Assembly: GCF_003610375.1 (NCBI RefSeq)
Contig: NZ_RAPZ01000014.1
Location: forward strand, 1 to 64,000
Direction: 5' to 3'
Source: Sphingomonas sp. PP-CC-1A-547
GTDB taxonomy: Bacteria > Pseudomonadota > Alphaproteobacteria > Sphingomonadales > Sphingomonadaceae
DNA: 64,000 nucleotides
Positions 55,254 through 64,000 of this stretch are shown here, one piece after another (positions within the stretch are counted from its first letter, which is position 1; every line of letters begins with the position of its first letter). The notes under the pieces were generated by a model. It saw only the letters and a list, made by a program, of their open reading frames with translations. It was not told the origin of the DNA and did not search any database. A program made the translations under genes and the position numbers.

Positions 55254-55682
55254 TTATGCGGCGAGATTATGCTCCAGCGTGATCTCGGCGTTGAGCACCT
55301 TTGACACCGGGCAGTTCGCCTTGGCGTCCGCGGCGATCGCCTCGAACTCTTCCTTCGAGATGCCGTCGACCTTCGCGTTCAGCGTCAGTGCCGACTTGGT
55401 GATCTTGAACCCGTCGCCATCCTTGTCGAGCGTCACCTTCGCCCACGTCTCGAGCGTGCCGGCCTCATATCCCTTGCTGGCGAGCGCAAAGCTCAGCGCC
55501 ATCGTGAAGCACGATGCATGCGCGGCCGCGATCAGCTCCTCGGGGTTGGTGCCGGGCTCATTCTCGAAGCGCGTGTTGAAGCCGTACGGGCTGTCGGACA
55601 GCACGCCCGACTGGGTCGAGACATGGCCCTTGCCGCTCTTGCCGAGGCCTTCATACTTTGCCGAACCGCTGCGTGTGGTCAT
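55254..55682 (-). CDS. OsmC-family peroxiredoxin
   Basis: 142 residues. The two redox cysteines are C58 in HASCFTMAL and about C123 in ANCPVSKVL. The pattern GTNPEELIAAAHASCF is the OsmC signature. It reduces organic hydroperoxides. No MarR-type OhrR gene is adjacent, so it is closer to OsmC than Ohr in context. Confidence 0.94.
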   Translation of the reverse strand: MTTRSGSAKYEGLGKSGKGHVSTQSGVLSDSPYGFNTRFENEPGTNPEELIAAAHASCFTMALSFALASKGYEAGTLETWAKVTLDKDGDGFKITKSALTLNAKVDGISKEEFEAIAADAKANCPVSKVLNAEITLEHNLAA

Positions 55683-55788
55683 CGTTTTGATCCTTCATCG
55701 GACAAGAAAAAAGGCGCCGCGGTTTCCCACGACGCCCTTCCACAACGCGCAACTATCGAAATAGCGGCATTGATTTCGCCGATGAGTG

Positions 55789-56094
55789 TCAGCGGCAACG
55801 ACGGTTGTTGTTGCTCGTGCCCTTGTCGATCGCGCGACCGGCGAGGCCACCGAGGACGGCGCCGCCCAGCGTGCCGACCGTCCGGTCGCCGCGGGTGTCG
55901 ACCGTGCGGCCGAGCAGTGCGCCGCCGACGCCGCCGATGATCGTGCCGGTCGTGCCGTTGTTCTTCTTGCAATAGACCCGGCCGTCACGACCACGCCATT
56001 CGCGCCGATCGCGCGCATCGGCGGCCGACACGGGAACGAGGACGGTCGGCAGGACCATTGCGCTGAGGCCCATGGCCAGAACGAACTTACGCAT
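55789..56094 (-). CDS. Glycine-zipper 2TM-domain secreted protein
   Basis: 101 residues from the ATG at 56094 (AGGGAG ahead). A signal peptide ending near SAADA is followed by a basic segment, one Cys (RVYCKKN), then GTIIGGVGGALLGRTVDTRGDRTVGTLGGAVLGGLAGRAID, a two-part glycine zipper like SlyB/Rickettsia 17-kDa antigen. Probably outer-membrane or periplasmic. Confidence 0.87.
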   Translation of the reverse strand: MRKFVLAMGLSAMVLPTVLVPVSAADARDRREWRGRDGRVYCKKNNGTTGTIIGGVGGALLGRTVDTRGDRTVGTLGGAVLGGLAGRAIDKGTSNNNRRCR

Positions 56095-56290
56095 GATGTA
56101 ACTCCCTAGTGAATTGATCTGCTGGTATAACGAAGCCGCTATAGCGCCAGTTGCATGAACCAAAAACAACACCGCGTTCATGCTGGCGTTCATCTTCGCG
56201 GCCGGCATCGGCGCGTTGCTATCAACAGCCGACGGGCATCATCCCGCGGTCCCGCTTTACGCTGGATGGCAGGCCGGTTACGCCGCGGCG

Positions 56291-56929
56291 ATGTTGCCCG
56301 TGCCCTTGCCCGTCGAGATCCTGCCCGTCGCCGCGCCTTGGTTCGACCTCGCAGGCCTAGCGGTGTTCGCCGCATCGGGTGCGCTGGCAGCGGCCAAGCG
56401 CGGCCAAACGTTCGTGACGCTCGTGTTCTTCGGGCTCATCACCGGCGTCGGCGGCGGCACGGTGCGCGACCTGCTGATCGGCGCGCCGGTGTTCTGGGTC
56501 CATGACGCGCGCGCCGCGAGCGTGTGCCTGGGTGTGGCGCTGCTGATCTGGGTGACGCCCGAGCGCTGGTGGAAGGACGAGGCGCTTGGCTGGTTCGACG
56601 CGGTCGGGCTTGCTGCGTATGCGGTGTACGGCGCGGCGAAGGCGCTGGGGTACGGCGTGCCGCCGGTACCGGCGGCGCTGATGGGCGTGATGACCGCGTG
56701 CGTCGGCGGCATCATCCGCGACGTGCTGGCGGGCGAACCGTCGATCCTGATGCGGCCGGAATTGTACGTGACGGCGGCGGCGCTGGCGGCGGCGAGTTAT
56801 GTGGGGCTGGTGTTGCTGGGTGTGCCGCTTGCGTTGGCGGCGGTGATCGCGGCGAGTGCAGGGTTCACGTTGAGGGCGGCCGCGATCCGCTTTCACTTGG
56901 CGCTGCCGGCATACGGTGGGCGCCGCTAA
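56291..56929 (+). CDS. Trimeric intracellular cation (TRIC)-like channel
   Basis: 212 residues from the ATG at 56291, matching the family's usual length; an open frame from 56180 is possible. Seven helices in two repeats, each with a Gly-rich kink: GLITGVGGGTVRDLLIG and GVMTACVGGIIRDVLAGEPS. This is the UPF0126/YadS group, homologous to eukaryotic TRIC potassium channels. Confidence 0.9.
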   Translation: MLPVPLPVEILPVAAPWFDLAGLAVFAASGALAAAKRGQTFVTLVFFGLITGVGGGTVRDLLIGAPVFWVHDARAASVCLGVALLIWVTPERWWKDEALGWFDAVGLAAYAVYGAAKALGYGVPPVPAALMGVMTACVGGIIRDVLAGEPSILMRPELYVTAAALAAASYVGLVLLGVPLALAAVIAASAGFTLRAAAIRFHLALPAYGGRR

Positions 56930-56949
56930 CCCCTCGCGCACCAACAGTT

Positions 56950-57205
56950 TGTTTCCCCGCGAAGGCGGGGACCCAGTCTGGGCTCCCGCCTTCGCGGGAG
57001 AACAAGGGGGGGTGGGCGGCCGGTTGAGCTTGAACCGACAATTACCACTTGTCGGCCTGATCTCTACTGGTCGGCCGAAGCACCTTCCATCTTCCCCACC
57101 ACCCCGGCGAAGGCCGGGGCCCAATTGGGGAACGTCGCTAACAATGGACTGCGTTTCGTTACTACAGCCTCACCAATTGGGCCCCGGCCTCCGCCGGGGT
57201 GGTGG
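56950..57205. repeat. Repeat pair A + B
   Basis: Family A (56950-57005) and family B (57097-57205) are 91 bp apart between the convergent channel and acetyltransferase genes. Nothing else is seen in 56930-57245. Confidence 0.9.
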
Positions 57206-57245
57206 AAAGTTCGCGCAAGCTTCGTCCAGGTGCGAAGCGACGCTT

Positions 57246-57833
57246 TTACCCCCGCACAACCCCAACATCCGCAAACCGCCGCGGCTCCACCGGCGGCACC
57301 GCCGGCTCGTTCAGCGCACACTGCCAATGCCCGACATCGATCCACTGCCCGTTCTTGTACCCGACCTCCCGGTACACCCCGGCCCGCCTAAACCCGACCG
57401 CCTCATGCAGCTTGATCGACGAATCGTTCGGCAGGGCAATCGCCCCGATCGCCTGCGTAAACCCCTGAGCCCGCAGCGTATCGATCAGCGCCTCGTACAA
57501 CAGCCGCCCCGCGCCCTGACGCTGCGCCGCATCCGCGACATAAATCGTGGTCTCGCACGCAAACCGGTACGCCTCGCGCTTGTGGAACGCCGAGGCATAG
57601 GCGTAGGCCAGCACGCCACCCTCTGTACCGATCGTCGCCACCAGCCACGGGTACAGCCCGTCCGACGCCGCCATCCGCGCGCGCATCTGCCGCGCATCGG
57701 GCGCCTCGGTCTCGAACGACACCGTCCCGACCAGCACGTGCGGCGCATAGATCGCCGCGATCGACGCGGCGTCCTCGGGGACCGCCGCCCGGATGACGAT
57801 CCCGCCGCCGTTGCCAGTTGCGGGGATCGCCAT
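57246..57833 (-). CDS. GNAT acetyltransferase, phosphinothricin-type
   Basis: 195 residues. The start at 57833 overlaps the sppA stop by one base (TGATG). The sequence IRAAVPEDAASIAAIYAPHV, then ETTIYVADAAQRQGAGRLLYEAL (acetyl-CoA loop R/QxxGxG/A) and LHEAVGFRRAGVYREVGYKNGQWIDVGHWQ match the PAT/Bar-like subgroup. Members acetylate methionine sulfoximine or similar amino acids; the natural substrate is uncertain. Confidence 0.92.
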   Translation of the reverse strand: MAIPATGNGGGIVIRAAVPEDAASIAAIYAPHVLVGTVSFETEAPDARQMRARMAASDGLYPWLVATIGTEGGVLAYAYASAFHKREAYRFACETTIYVADAAQRQGAGRLLYEALIDTLRAQGFTQAIGAIALPNDSSIKLHEAVGFRRAGVYREVGYKNGQWIDVGHWQCALNEPAVPPVEPRRFADVGVVRG

Positions 57834-59776
57834 CAGAACCCGATCCGTGCCAGCAGCAGGTCGAGCAGCTTGGCATCGCCGATACCCGCGGCCGTCGGCC
57901 CCATCCCGCCACACTCCAGGCAGCGCGCCTGGATCGAGCCGGACGTCGCCAGCCGCTTCATGTCACCGACCGCCCGCGCAAGCATCTGGCGCCGGTCCGC
58001 CGCGACGTGCGCGAACGCATCGCCGCCACCTGCATCATCGTCGCCATCAGTGCCGAAATCCTGCGCGATCGTCGCGAGGAAGCCCGGCTTCTTCTCCAGA
58101 TACTCGGCATGCACCTTCGCCGGATCGAGCTTGGCGCGCTTGGCGGCCTCGTCGATCGCGTCCTGCAACGTCCCGAACCGGTCGACGAGCCCGATCTGGC
58201 GCGCGGTGCCGCCATCCCAGACGCGGCCCTGGCCGATCTCGTCGACCCGCGCCGGCGTCATCTTCCGCGATGCCGCCACGCGCGAGACGAACTGGCGATA
58301 GCCGTTCTCGATCCCCGCCTGCGCGATCGCGTCGAACATCGGCGTGGTGCCGCCGGTGATATCGGGCTGGCCCGACAGCGGCGTGGTCTTCACGCCGTCG
58401 CTGGTCACGCCGATCTTGGCGAGCGCGTTTTCGAAGGTCGGGATCACGCCGAAGATGCCGATCGAGCCGGTGATCGTGCCAGGCTCGGCAAAGATCACGT
58501 CGGCCGGCGTCGACACCCAGTAACCGCCGCTCGCGGCCAGCCCGCCCATCGATACGACGACGGGCAACTTCTGCCGTTTGGCCTCGAGGATCGCGAGCCG
58601 GATTTGCTCCGACGCCATCACCGAGCCACCCGGCGAATCGACGCGCACCACCAGCGCCTTCAGCGTCTTCTTGGCGAGCCCGTCGAGCACCGCCTTCTCG
58701 ATCGTCTTGCCCGCCGCCTTGCCGGGGCCGCTCTCGCCGTCGACGATCTCGCCGGCGATCGTCAGCACGCCGATCGAATCGCCCGCGGTAGGCAGCGGGT
58801 TCGCCTTCACCCACGCGTCGTACTTGATCGCATTGTAGTTGCCGGCCGGCTTGGAAGCGTCGCTGTCGGCATATTCCGCCACGCGGCGCCCAAACGCGGT
58901 CCGGTCGCCGAGCTTATCGACGATGCCCGCGCGCAAATTCGCCTCTGCGATGTTGCCGTTAGACGCGAGGATCACCTTGTCGGGCGCGGTCATGAACTGC
59001 GCGATCTGCGCCTTGGGGCGTGCTTTCGCGACGGCCTCGCGCCACTGCGCGAACAACGTGCCATACAGCGCGGTGCTCGCGGCGCGCGCGTCGTCGCTCT
59101 GGTCCGCCCGCGTGTACGGCTCGACGAACGACTTGTAGCGGCCGACGCGGTAGACGTGTGCGTTGACGCCGAGCTTGTCGATCAGGCCCTTGTAATAAAG
59201 CTGGTTGCCGCCCGGACCCATGAAGATCGTGCCGCCCAGCGGGTTGACCCAGATCTCGCTCGCATTCGCCGCCAAGCGATAGCCGCCATCGGTGTACGCG
59301 GTCGCATAGGCCAGCACCGGCTTGCCGCTCGCGCGCACCCGCGCCAGCGCATCGCCGACCTCGCCCAGCGCCGCCGGATACGCACCACCGAAGCTATCGA
59401 GATCGAGCACGACGACCTTCACGCGCGCATCGGTGCGTGCGGTGTCGATCGAGCGCACCACGTCACGCAGGCGAAACTGTCGGGTCCGGCTCTGCCCCGA
59501 GAGTGCGGCGAACGCGGCCTGCTCCTCGGGTTGCTCGACGATCGAGCCGTTGAGGTCGAGTACCAGCGCGCCATCCTTGATCGCCGTCGTGCTCTGCCGT
59601 GCGTTGAGCGCCGCGAAGATCAGCCCGAAGAACAGCAACATCGCGATCAGGACGAGCGCATCCTTGATCGCCACGAGGAACTTCCACACGCCCCGCACGA
59701 GCCGCCATTTCCGCCGCGGCGGGCGGGCAGGGTCGACATAGGAGGGGGCGTAGGACGGCGCAGCGGTATCGGTCAT
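57833..59776 (-). CDS. sppA: Signal peptide peptidase SppA, 67-kDa type
   Basis: 647 residues. One N-terminal membrane anchor (about residues 35-58) is followed by a tandem duplication of the S49 fold. The catalytic dyad spans both halves: Lys in RVGRYKSFVEPYTR and Ser in SMGGLAASGGYWVS. It digests cleaved signal peptides at the periplasmic face. First gene of a two-gene unit with the acetyltransferase. Confidence 0.95.
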   Translation of the reverse strand: MTDTAAPSYAPSYVDPARPPRRKWRLVRGVWKFLVAIKDALVLIAMLLFFGLIFAALNARQSTTAIKDGALVLDLNGSIVEQPEEQAAFAALSGQSRTRQFRLRDVVRSIDTARTDARVKVVVLDLDSFGGAYPAALGEVGDALARVRASGKPVLAYATAYTDGGYRLAANASEIWVNPLGGTIFMGPGGNQLYYKGLIDKLGVNAHVYRVGRYKSFVEPYTRADQSDDARAASTALYGTLFAQWREAVAKARPKAQIAQFMTAPDKVILASNGNIAEANLRAGIVDKLGDRTAFGRRVAEYADSDASKPAGNYNAIKYDAWVKANPLPTAGDSIGVLTIAGEIVDGESGPGKAAGKTIEKAVLDGLAKKTLKALVVRVDSPGGSVMASEQIRLAILEAKRQKLPVVVSMGGLAASGGYWVSTPADVIFAEPGTITGSIGIFGVIPTFENALAKIGVTSDGVKTTPLSGQPDITGGTTPMFDAIAQAGIENGYRQFVSRVAASRKMTPARVDEIGQGRVWDGGTARQIGLVDRFGTLQDAIDEAAKRAKLDPAKVHAEYLEKKPGFLATIAQDFGTDGDDDAGGGDAFAHVAADRRQMLARAVGDMKRLATSGSIQARCLECGGMGPTAAGIGDAKLLDLLLARIGF

Positions 59777-59880
59777 GGGACGAGAGCTAGAGCAACGGGG
59801 CGCACAGGTAAATGCCCTGTATTACGGGGCCAACACAGGAGTGGTTCAAGTCCGTAGGGCTACCCAACCGCCACGCAGTC

Positions 59881-60076
59881 CCCCTCCCGCTTGCGGGAGG
59901 GGTTAGGGGAGGGAAGTCCCACAAGCGCTCCGCCGAGAAACCCCTCCCCCGACCCCTCCCGCAAGCCGAAGGGGAGCAGAAGAGAGTTCCGCCCAAGTGT
60001 TCTCCTGCGAACGCAGGAGCCCAGGATACCGAGCACCGCCCTCCGTCACCCTGGACTCCTGCGTACGCAGGAGAAC
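59881..60076. repeat. Repeats C + A-like
   Basis: Family C (59881-59976) and a diverged family A (59998-60076, with TTCTCCTGCGAACGCAGGAG arms) lie between sppA and the groES promoter. The rest of 59777-60165 shows no gene. Confidence 0.88.
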
Positions 60077-60165
60077 GGCAGCGCGCTCAGCAGTACCGTC
60101 ACCACCCTCTCAGCCACGATGCCCGAATACCACGTCCGCCCGAAAAAATTTCACCCCCGGAACCT

Positions 60166-60194
60166 TTGACATGCCGCACCCCGAGGCACATATG
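60166..60194 (+). promoter_or_regulatory. groES promoter
   Basis: TTGACA (60166-60171), 17 bp, then CATATG (60189-60194) as a weak -10 box. The perfect -35 with correct spacing suggests a vegetative sigma factor, with repression rather than an alternative sigma giving heat control. Confidence 0.7.
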
Positions 60195-60201
60195 CCGTCC
60201 G

Positions 60202-60228
60202 TTGGCACTCGATAACCTCGAGTGCCAG
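60202..60228 (+). promoter_or_regulatory. CIRCE operator (HrcA site)
   Basis: TTGGCACTC, nine bases, GAGTGCCAG: seven of nine positions per arm match the consensus TTAGCACTC/GAGTGCTAA and the arms pair with each other. It covers the likely transcription start, so HrcA would block initiation. Confidence 0.92.
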
Positions 60229-60261
60229 AAATCTGTCACAATCCAAAAGGACATGGACCCC

Positions 60262-60549
60262 ATGAACTTTCGTCCGTTGCATGATCGCGTGCTGGTGAAG
60301 CGCCTCGAAGCCGAAGAGAAGACGGCTGGCGGCATCATCATCCCCGACACCGCCAAGGAAAAGCCGCAGGAAGGCGAAGTCGTCGCCATCGGCACCGGCA
60401 CTCGCGCCGAGAACGGCACGATCACCCCGCTCGACGTCAAGACCGGCGACAAGATCCTGTTCGGCAAATGGTCGGGCACCGAGGTCAAGGTCGACGGTGA
60501 GGACCTCCTCATCATGAAGGAATCGGACATCCTTGGTATCGTTGGCTGA
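60262..60549 (+). CDS. groES: Co-chaperonin GroES
   Basis: 95 residues from the ATG at 60262 ([16 protein letters not shown]), with AAGGA ahead; an ATG three codons earlier sits too near the binding site. The mobile loop that contacts GroEL is [20 protein letters not shown]. Heptameric lid of the folding chamber. It precedes groEL by 120 bp. Confidence 0.97.
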   Translation: MNFRPLHDRVLVKRLEAEEKTAGGIIIPDTAKEKPQEGEVVAIGTGTRAENGTITPLDVKTGDKILFGKWSGTEVKVDGEDLLIMKESDILGIVG

Positions 60550-60588
60550 CGCCGACGGGCTCGGCATCGTCAGGTATCACTGACGTGA

Positions 60589-62313
<1,725 letters not shown>

Positions 62314-62404
62314 TCCGAAGGGCGGCCGTAGCCACCCTGGCTACGGACTCGCCCGAGGACGGCCGGCGGGTCGGCGGCGCAAGCCACCGATCCCGTCCGA
62401 CGAA

Positions 62405-62487
62405 AGCAGCGGCTTCGCCGCTGCTCGGTTCCAAGCCAAACACCGACCAAAGCAAAGGGCCAGGGAGCAATCCCCGGCCCTTTGTTT
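62405..62487 (+). terminator. groEL terminator region, two hairpins
   Basis: A perfect 9-bp hairpin AGCAGCGGC-TTC-GCCGCTGCT (62405-62425) is followed by AAAGGGCCAGGG-loop-CCCCGGCCCTTT and TTTGTTTG (62454-62487). The second is a classical intrinsic terminator; the first may protect the 3' end or pause polymerase. Confidence 0.88.
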
Positions 62488-62515
62488 GTCCGCAGACAAG
62501 TGGTAAAACACACCG

Positions 62516-63079
62516 ATGCGGCACGATCCCCTCTACAAGAAGATCACGGTCGACGAGTTCCTGGCGATCGACTTCGGCACGGACCGCAAGTTCGAGCTGG
62601 TAGACGGCGTCATCCGCATGATGACCGGCGGCACTCCCGCGCATTCTCGGGTGGCTACCAACATCCTCGTATTCCTAGCCGGGAAACTCCGCGGTACGGG
62701 ATGCCGAGCGTACAACTCCGACATGGGTGTGCGGGTCAATGACACCGATCTGCGCTACCCCGATGTCAGCATCTTCTGCGGCAATCCGGCAACTCGCGAA
62801 CGCGAAGAACAGCGCATATTCAACGATCCCCAAGTGATTTTTGAAGTCCTTTCCGGCTCGACCGCGAAGGTAGACCAAGGCGCGAAGCTCGCCGAGTATC
62901 GCGAACTCGCATCGGTCGACACCATCGTCTTCGCCGACCCCGAAAACGAACTGACCCGCGTCGTCCAGCGGCTCGGGCCAACGACATGGCGCGACGACAT
63001 GTTCGCCCAGCCGCACGACGTGGCCCTGCCGTCACTAAACCTGACGATTCCTCACACCGAGATCTTCGCGCGCGACTGA
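62516..63079 (+). CDS. Uma2-family nuclease-like protein
   Basis: 187 residues with the Uma2 (DUF820) pattern: ITVDEFLAIDFGTDRKFELVDGVI, then DLRYPDVSIFCG and IFEVLSGSTAKVDQGAKLAEYREL. The Asp in RYPDVS and the Glu in IFEVLS fit a PD-(D/E)xK active site. The family is widespread and often multi-copy, yet its role is unclear; no mobile-element genes are adjacent. Confidence 0.92.
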   Translation: MRHDPLYKKITVDEFLAIDFGTDRKFELVDGVIRMMTGGTPAHSRVATNILVFLAGKLRGTGCRAYNSDMGVRVNDTDLRYPDVSIFCGNPATREREEQRIFNDPQVIFEVLSGSTAKVDQGAKLAEYRELASVDTIVFADPENELTRVVQRLGPTTWRDDMFAQPHDVALPSLNLTIPHTEIFARD

Positions 63080-63084
63080 ACCCG

Positions 63085-63960
63085 CTACTTCGCTGCCGCC
63101 GCTTCGTCCGCCGCGATCTGGTCCAGCGCTCGCCACACCACCGGCGCGATGTGGCTCAAGTCGAAGCTATGATACGCCTCGCCGTCGATCGGTACCACCA
63201 ACGCCTTCCCACCAGCCGCCGCGCACAACCGCTCCGCCGCGGTGAACGGCACGACCTCATCCTTGCGACCATGCATCAGCAGCACCGGCACCGTCACTCG
63301 CCGGATTGCCGCAACGTTGTCGAACGCATCCGCATACAACCCCCGCGCGACGCTCGGCACGAACCGCGCAAAAGAGTCGAACGCGCCCAGCGTCACGACC
63401 CCGTCAATGCTCGCTCCGGCCGAGCCTTCCGCTGCCGCATGCAATGCCACCGCGGCGCCTAGTCCGTCGCCGAACACGAACCGCTTGCCGTCAGGCACCA
63501 GCCGTTTCGCCAGGTCGACGAACGCACGACCATCCTGATACAGCCCCTGTTCGTCGGGAACGCCCGTATTGTCGCCATAACCGCGATACGATGCAACAAT
63601 TACGCCGCGGCCGTCACGGGCGAAGGCTTGCGCGGCATTCGCGGCGACATCACGATTGCCAGCGCGTCCCGGCAAGTAGACGAGCACCGGACCCGTCGGG
63701 GTTTCGGGTGGCCAGAACCAACCCTTCAGTCGTGCGCCGTCCGCCGCTACCGCCTCGACCGATAGAGGAGTACGTCCGGTCCACGCCGGTGTCGCTGCAA
63801 GTGGCGCAGGCTGGTACAGCGAGCGGCCGACCGGATTGACGCAACCGGCGAGCGCCGCAGACATGACGATCGCCGCGACGAGTGGGAATGGGCCACGCCG
63901 GCGACGCGATATCTTCCGTTCGCGCAGACCTCGCCTGCCGCGCGCCGCAGCGTCGATCAT
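63085..63960 (-). CDS. Alpha/beta-hydrolase lipoprotein lacking its nucleophile
   Basis: 291 residues. A 24-residue basic N-terminus precedes a lipoprotein signal (lipobox LAGC). Start fixed by GGGAGGG at 63960. The alpha/beta-hydrolase domain has VLVYLPGRAGN, YRGYGDN, the acid in LLMHGRKDEVVP and His in EAYHSFDLSH. The nucleophile elbow reads FVFGDGLGAAVAL: Gly stands where the Ser of G-x-S-x-G belongs (codon GGA). It may be a non-catalytic member. Confidence 0.88.
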   Translation of the reverse strand: MIDAAARGRRGLRERKISRRRRGPFPLVAAIVMSAALAGCVNPVGRSLYQPAPLAATPAWTGRTPLSVEAVAADGARLKGWFWPPETPTGPVLVYLPGRAGNRDVAANAAQAFARDGRGVIVASYRGYGDNTGVPDEQGLYQDGRAFVDLAKRLVPDGKRFVFGDGLGAAVALHAAAEGSAGASIDGVVTLGAFDSFARFVPSVARGLYADAFDNVAAIRRVTVPVLLMHGRKDEVVPFTAAERLCAAAGGKALVVPIDGEAYHSFDLSHIAPVVWRALDQIAADEAAAAK

Positions 63961-64000
63961 CGCACCCTCCCTGTTTAAGCGAATTGTAGATGCGGCGCGC

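Noticed and set aside
57818..59857. 679-codon plus-strand ORF across sppA
   Set aside because: Antisense shadow of sppA, no recognisable domain.
62516..63079. Uma2 protein as a marker of a mobile element or defence island
   Set aside because: It stands alone between groEL and a lipoprotein gene, with no transposase, restriction or toxin genes.

Overview
The window reads as chromosomal DNA of a high-GC alphaproteobacterium, most likely a Sphingomonas or close sphingomonad. Support comes from the gene set (alphaproteobacterial-type SspB, an ATP12-family chaperone, an outer-membrane TonB receptor, a 95-residue GroES ahead of GroEL with a GGM tail), from the strong GC bias at third codon positions, and from frequent ATGA/GTGA/TGATG overlaps between co-directional genes. 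The genus is an inference. Most of the window is ordinary core genome. The only sign of a classical mobile element is the first nine codons of what looks like an IS110-type transposase at the left edge.

Layout. 0-11 kb: a sirtuin deacylase, small secreted proteins and lipoproteins, a class I fumarase coupled to an HExxH membrane protein, an unexplained minus-strand short ORF with an exceptionally strong ribosome binding site and its own terminator, uvrB, and a ferredoxin-NADP reductase. 11-23 kb: a metallo-beta-lactamase-fold lipase-like protein, two small membrane proteins, then the most interesting block: a TonB receptor, an MFS importer, an SsuD-like flavin monooxygenase translationally coupled to an aldo/keto reductase, a divergent Gfo/Idh/MocA oxidoreductase, a zinc alcohol dehydrogenase and a second aldo/keto reductase. 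Together they resemble an oxidative desulfonation route for a sulfosugar such as sulfoquinovose. 22.8-33 kb: tRNA-Thr(GGT), a 45-residue protein, Xaa-Pro aminopeptidase, oligopeptidase B, a thioesterase, ppc, an EF-hand lipoprotein, an HNH nuclease and gluQ. 33-41 kb: small membrane proteins, a cobalamin adenosyltransferase, the ergothioneine pair egtB-egtD, an EI24 protein, adenosine kinase and an amino-acid permease. 41.9-46 kb: a histidine operon read right to left (hisB-hisH-hisA-hisF-small ORF-hisE), interrupted by repeats, with a HIT protein downstream. 46-54 kb: sspB, fumC, gmk, an ATP12 chaperone, a HAD phosphatase, a pseudouridine synthase and crcB. 54-64 kb: OsmC, a glycine-zipper protein, a TRIC-like channel, a GNAT acetyltransferase coupled to sppA, groES-groEL under a CIRCE element, a Uma2 protein and an alpha/beta hydrolase that lacks its nucleophile.

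A second theme is the density of intergenic palindromic repeats. At least seven families fill most gaps longer than 100 bp. Two of them (called A and B here) occur side by side at eight places. Others lie inside the his operon, appear to supply the hisH ribosome binding site, and encode the C-terminal end of the thioesterase.
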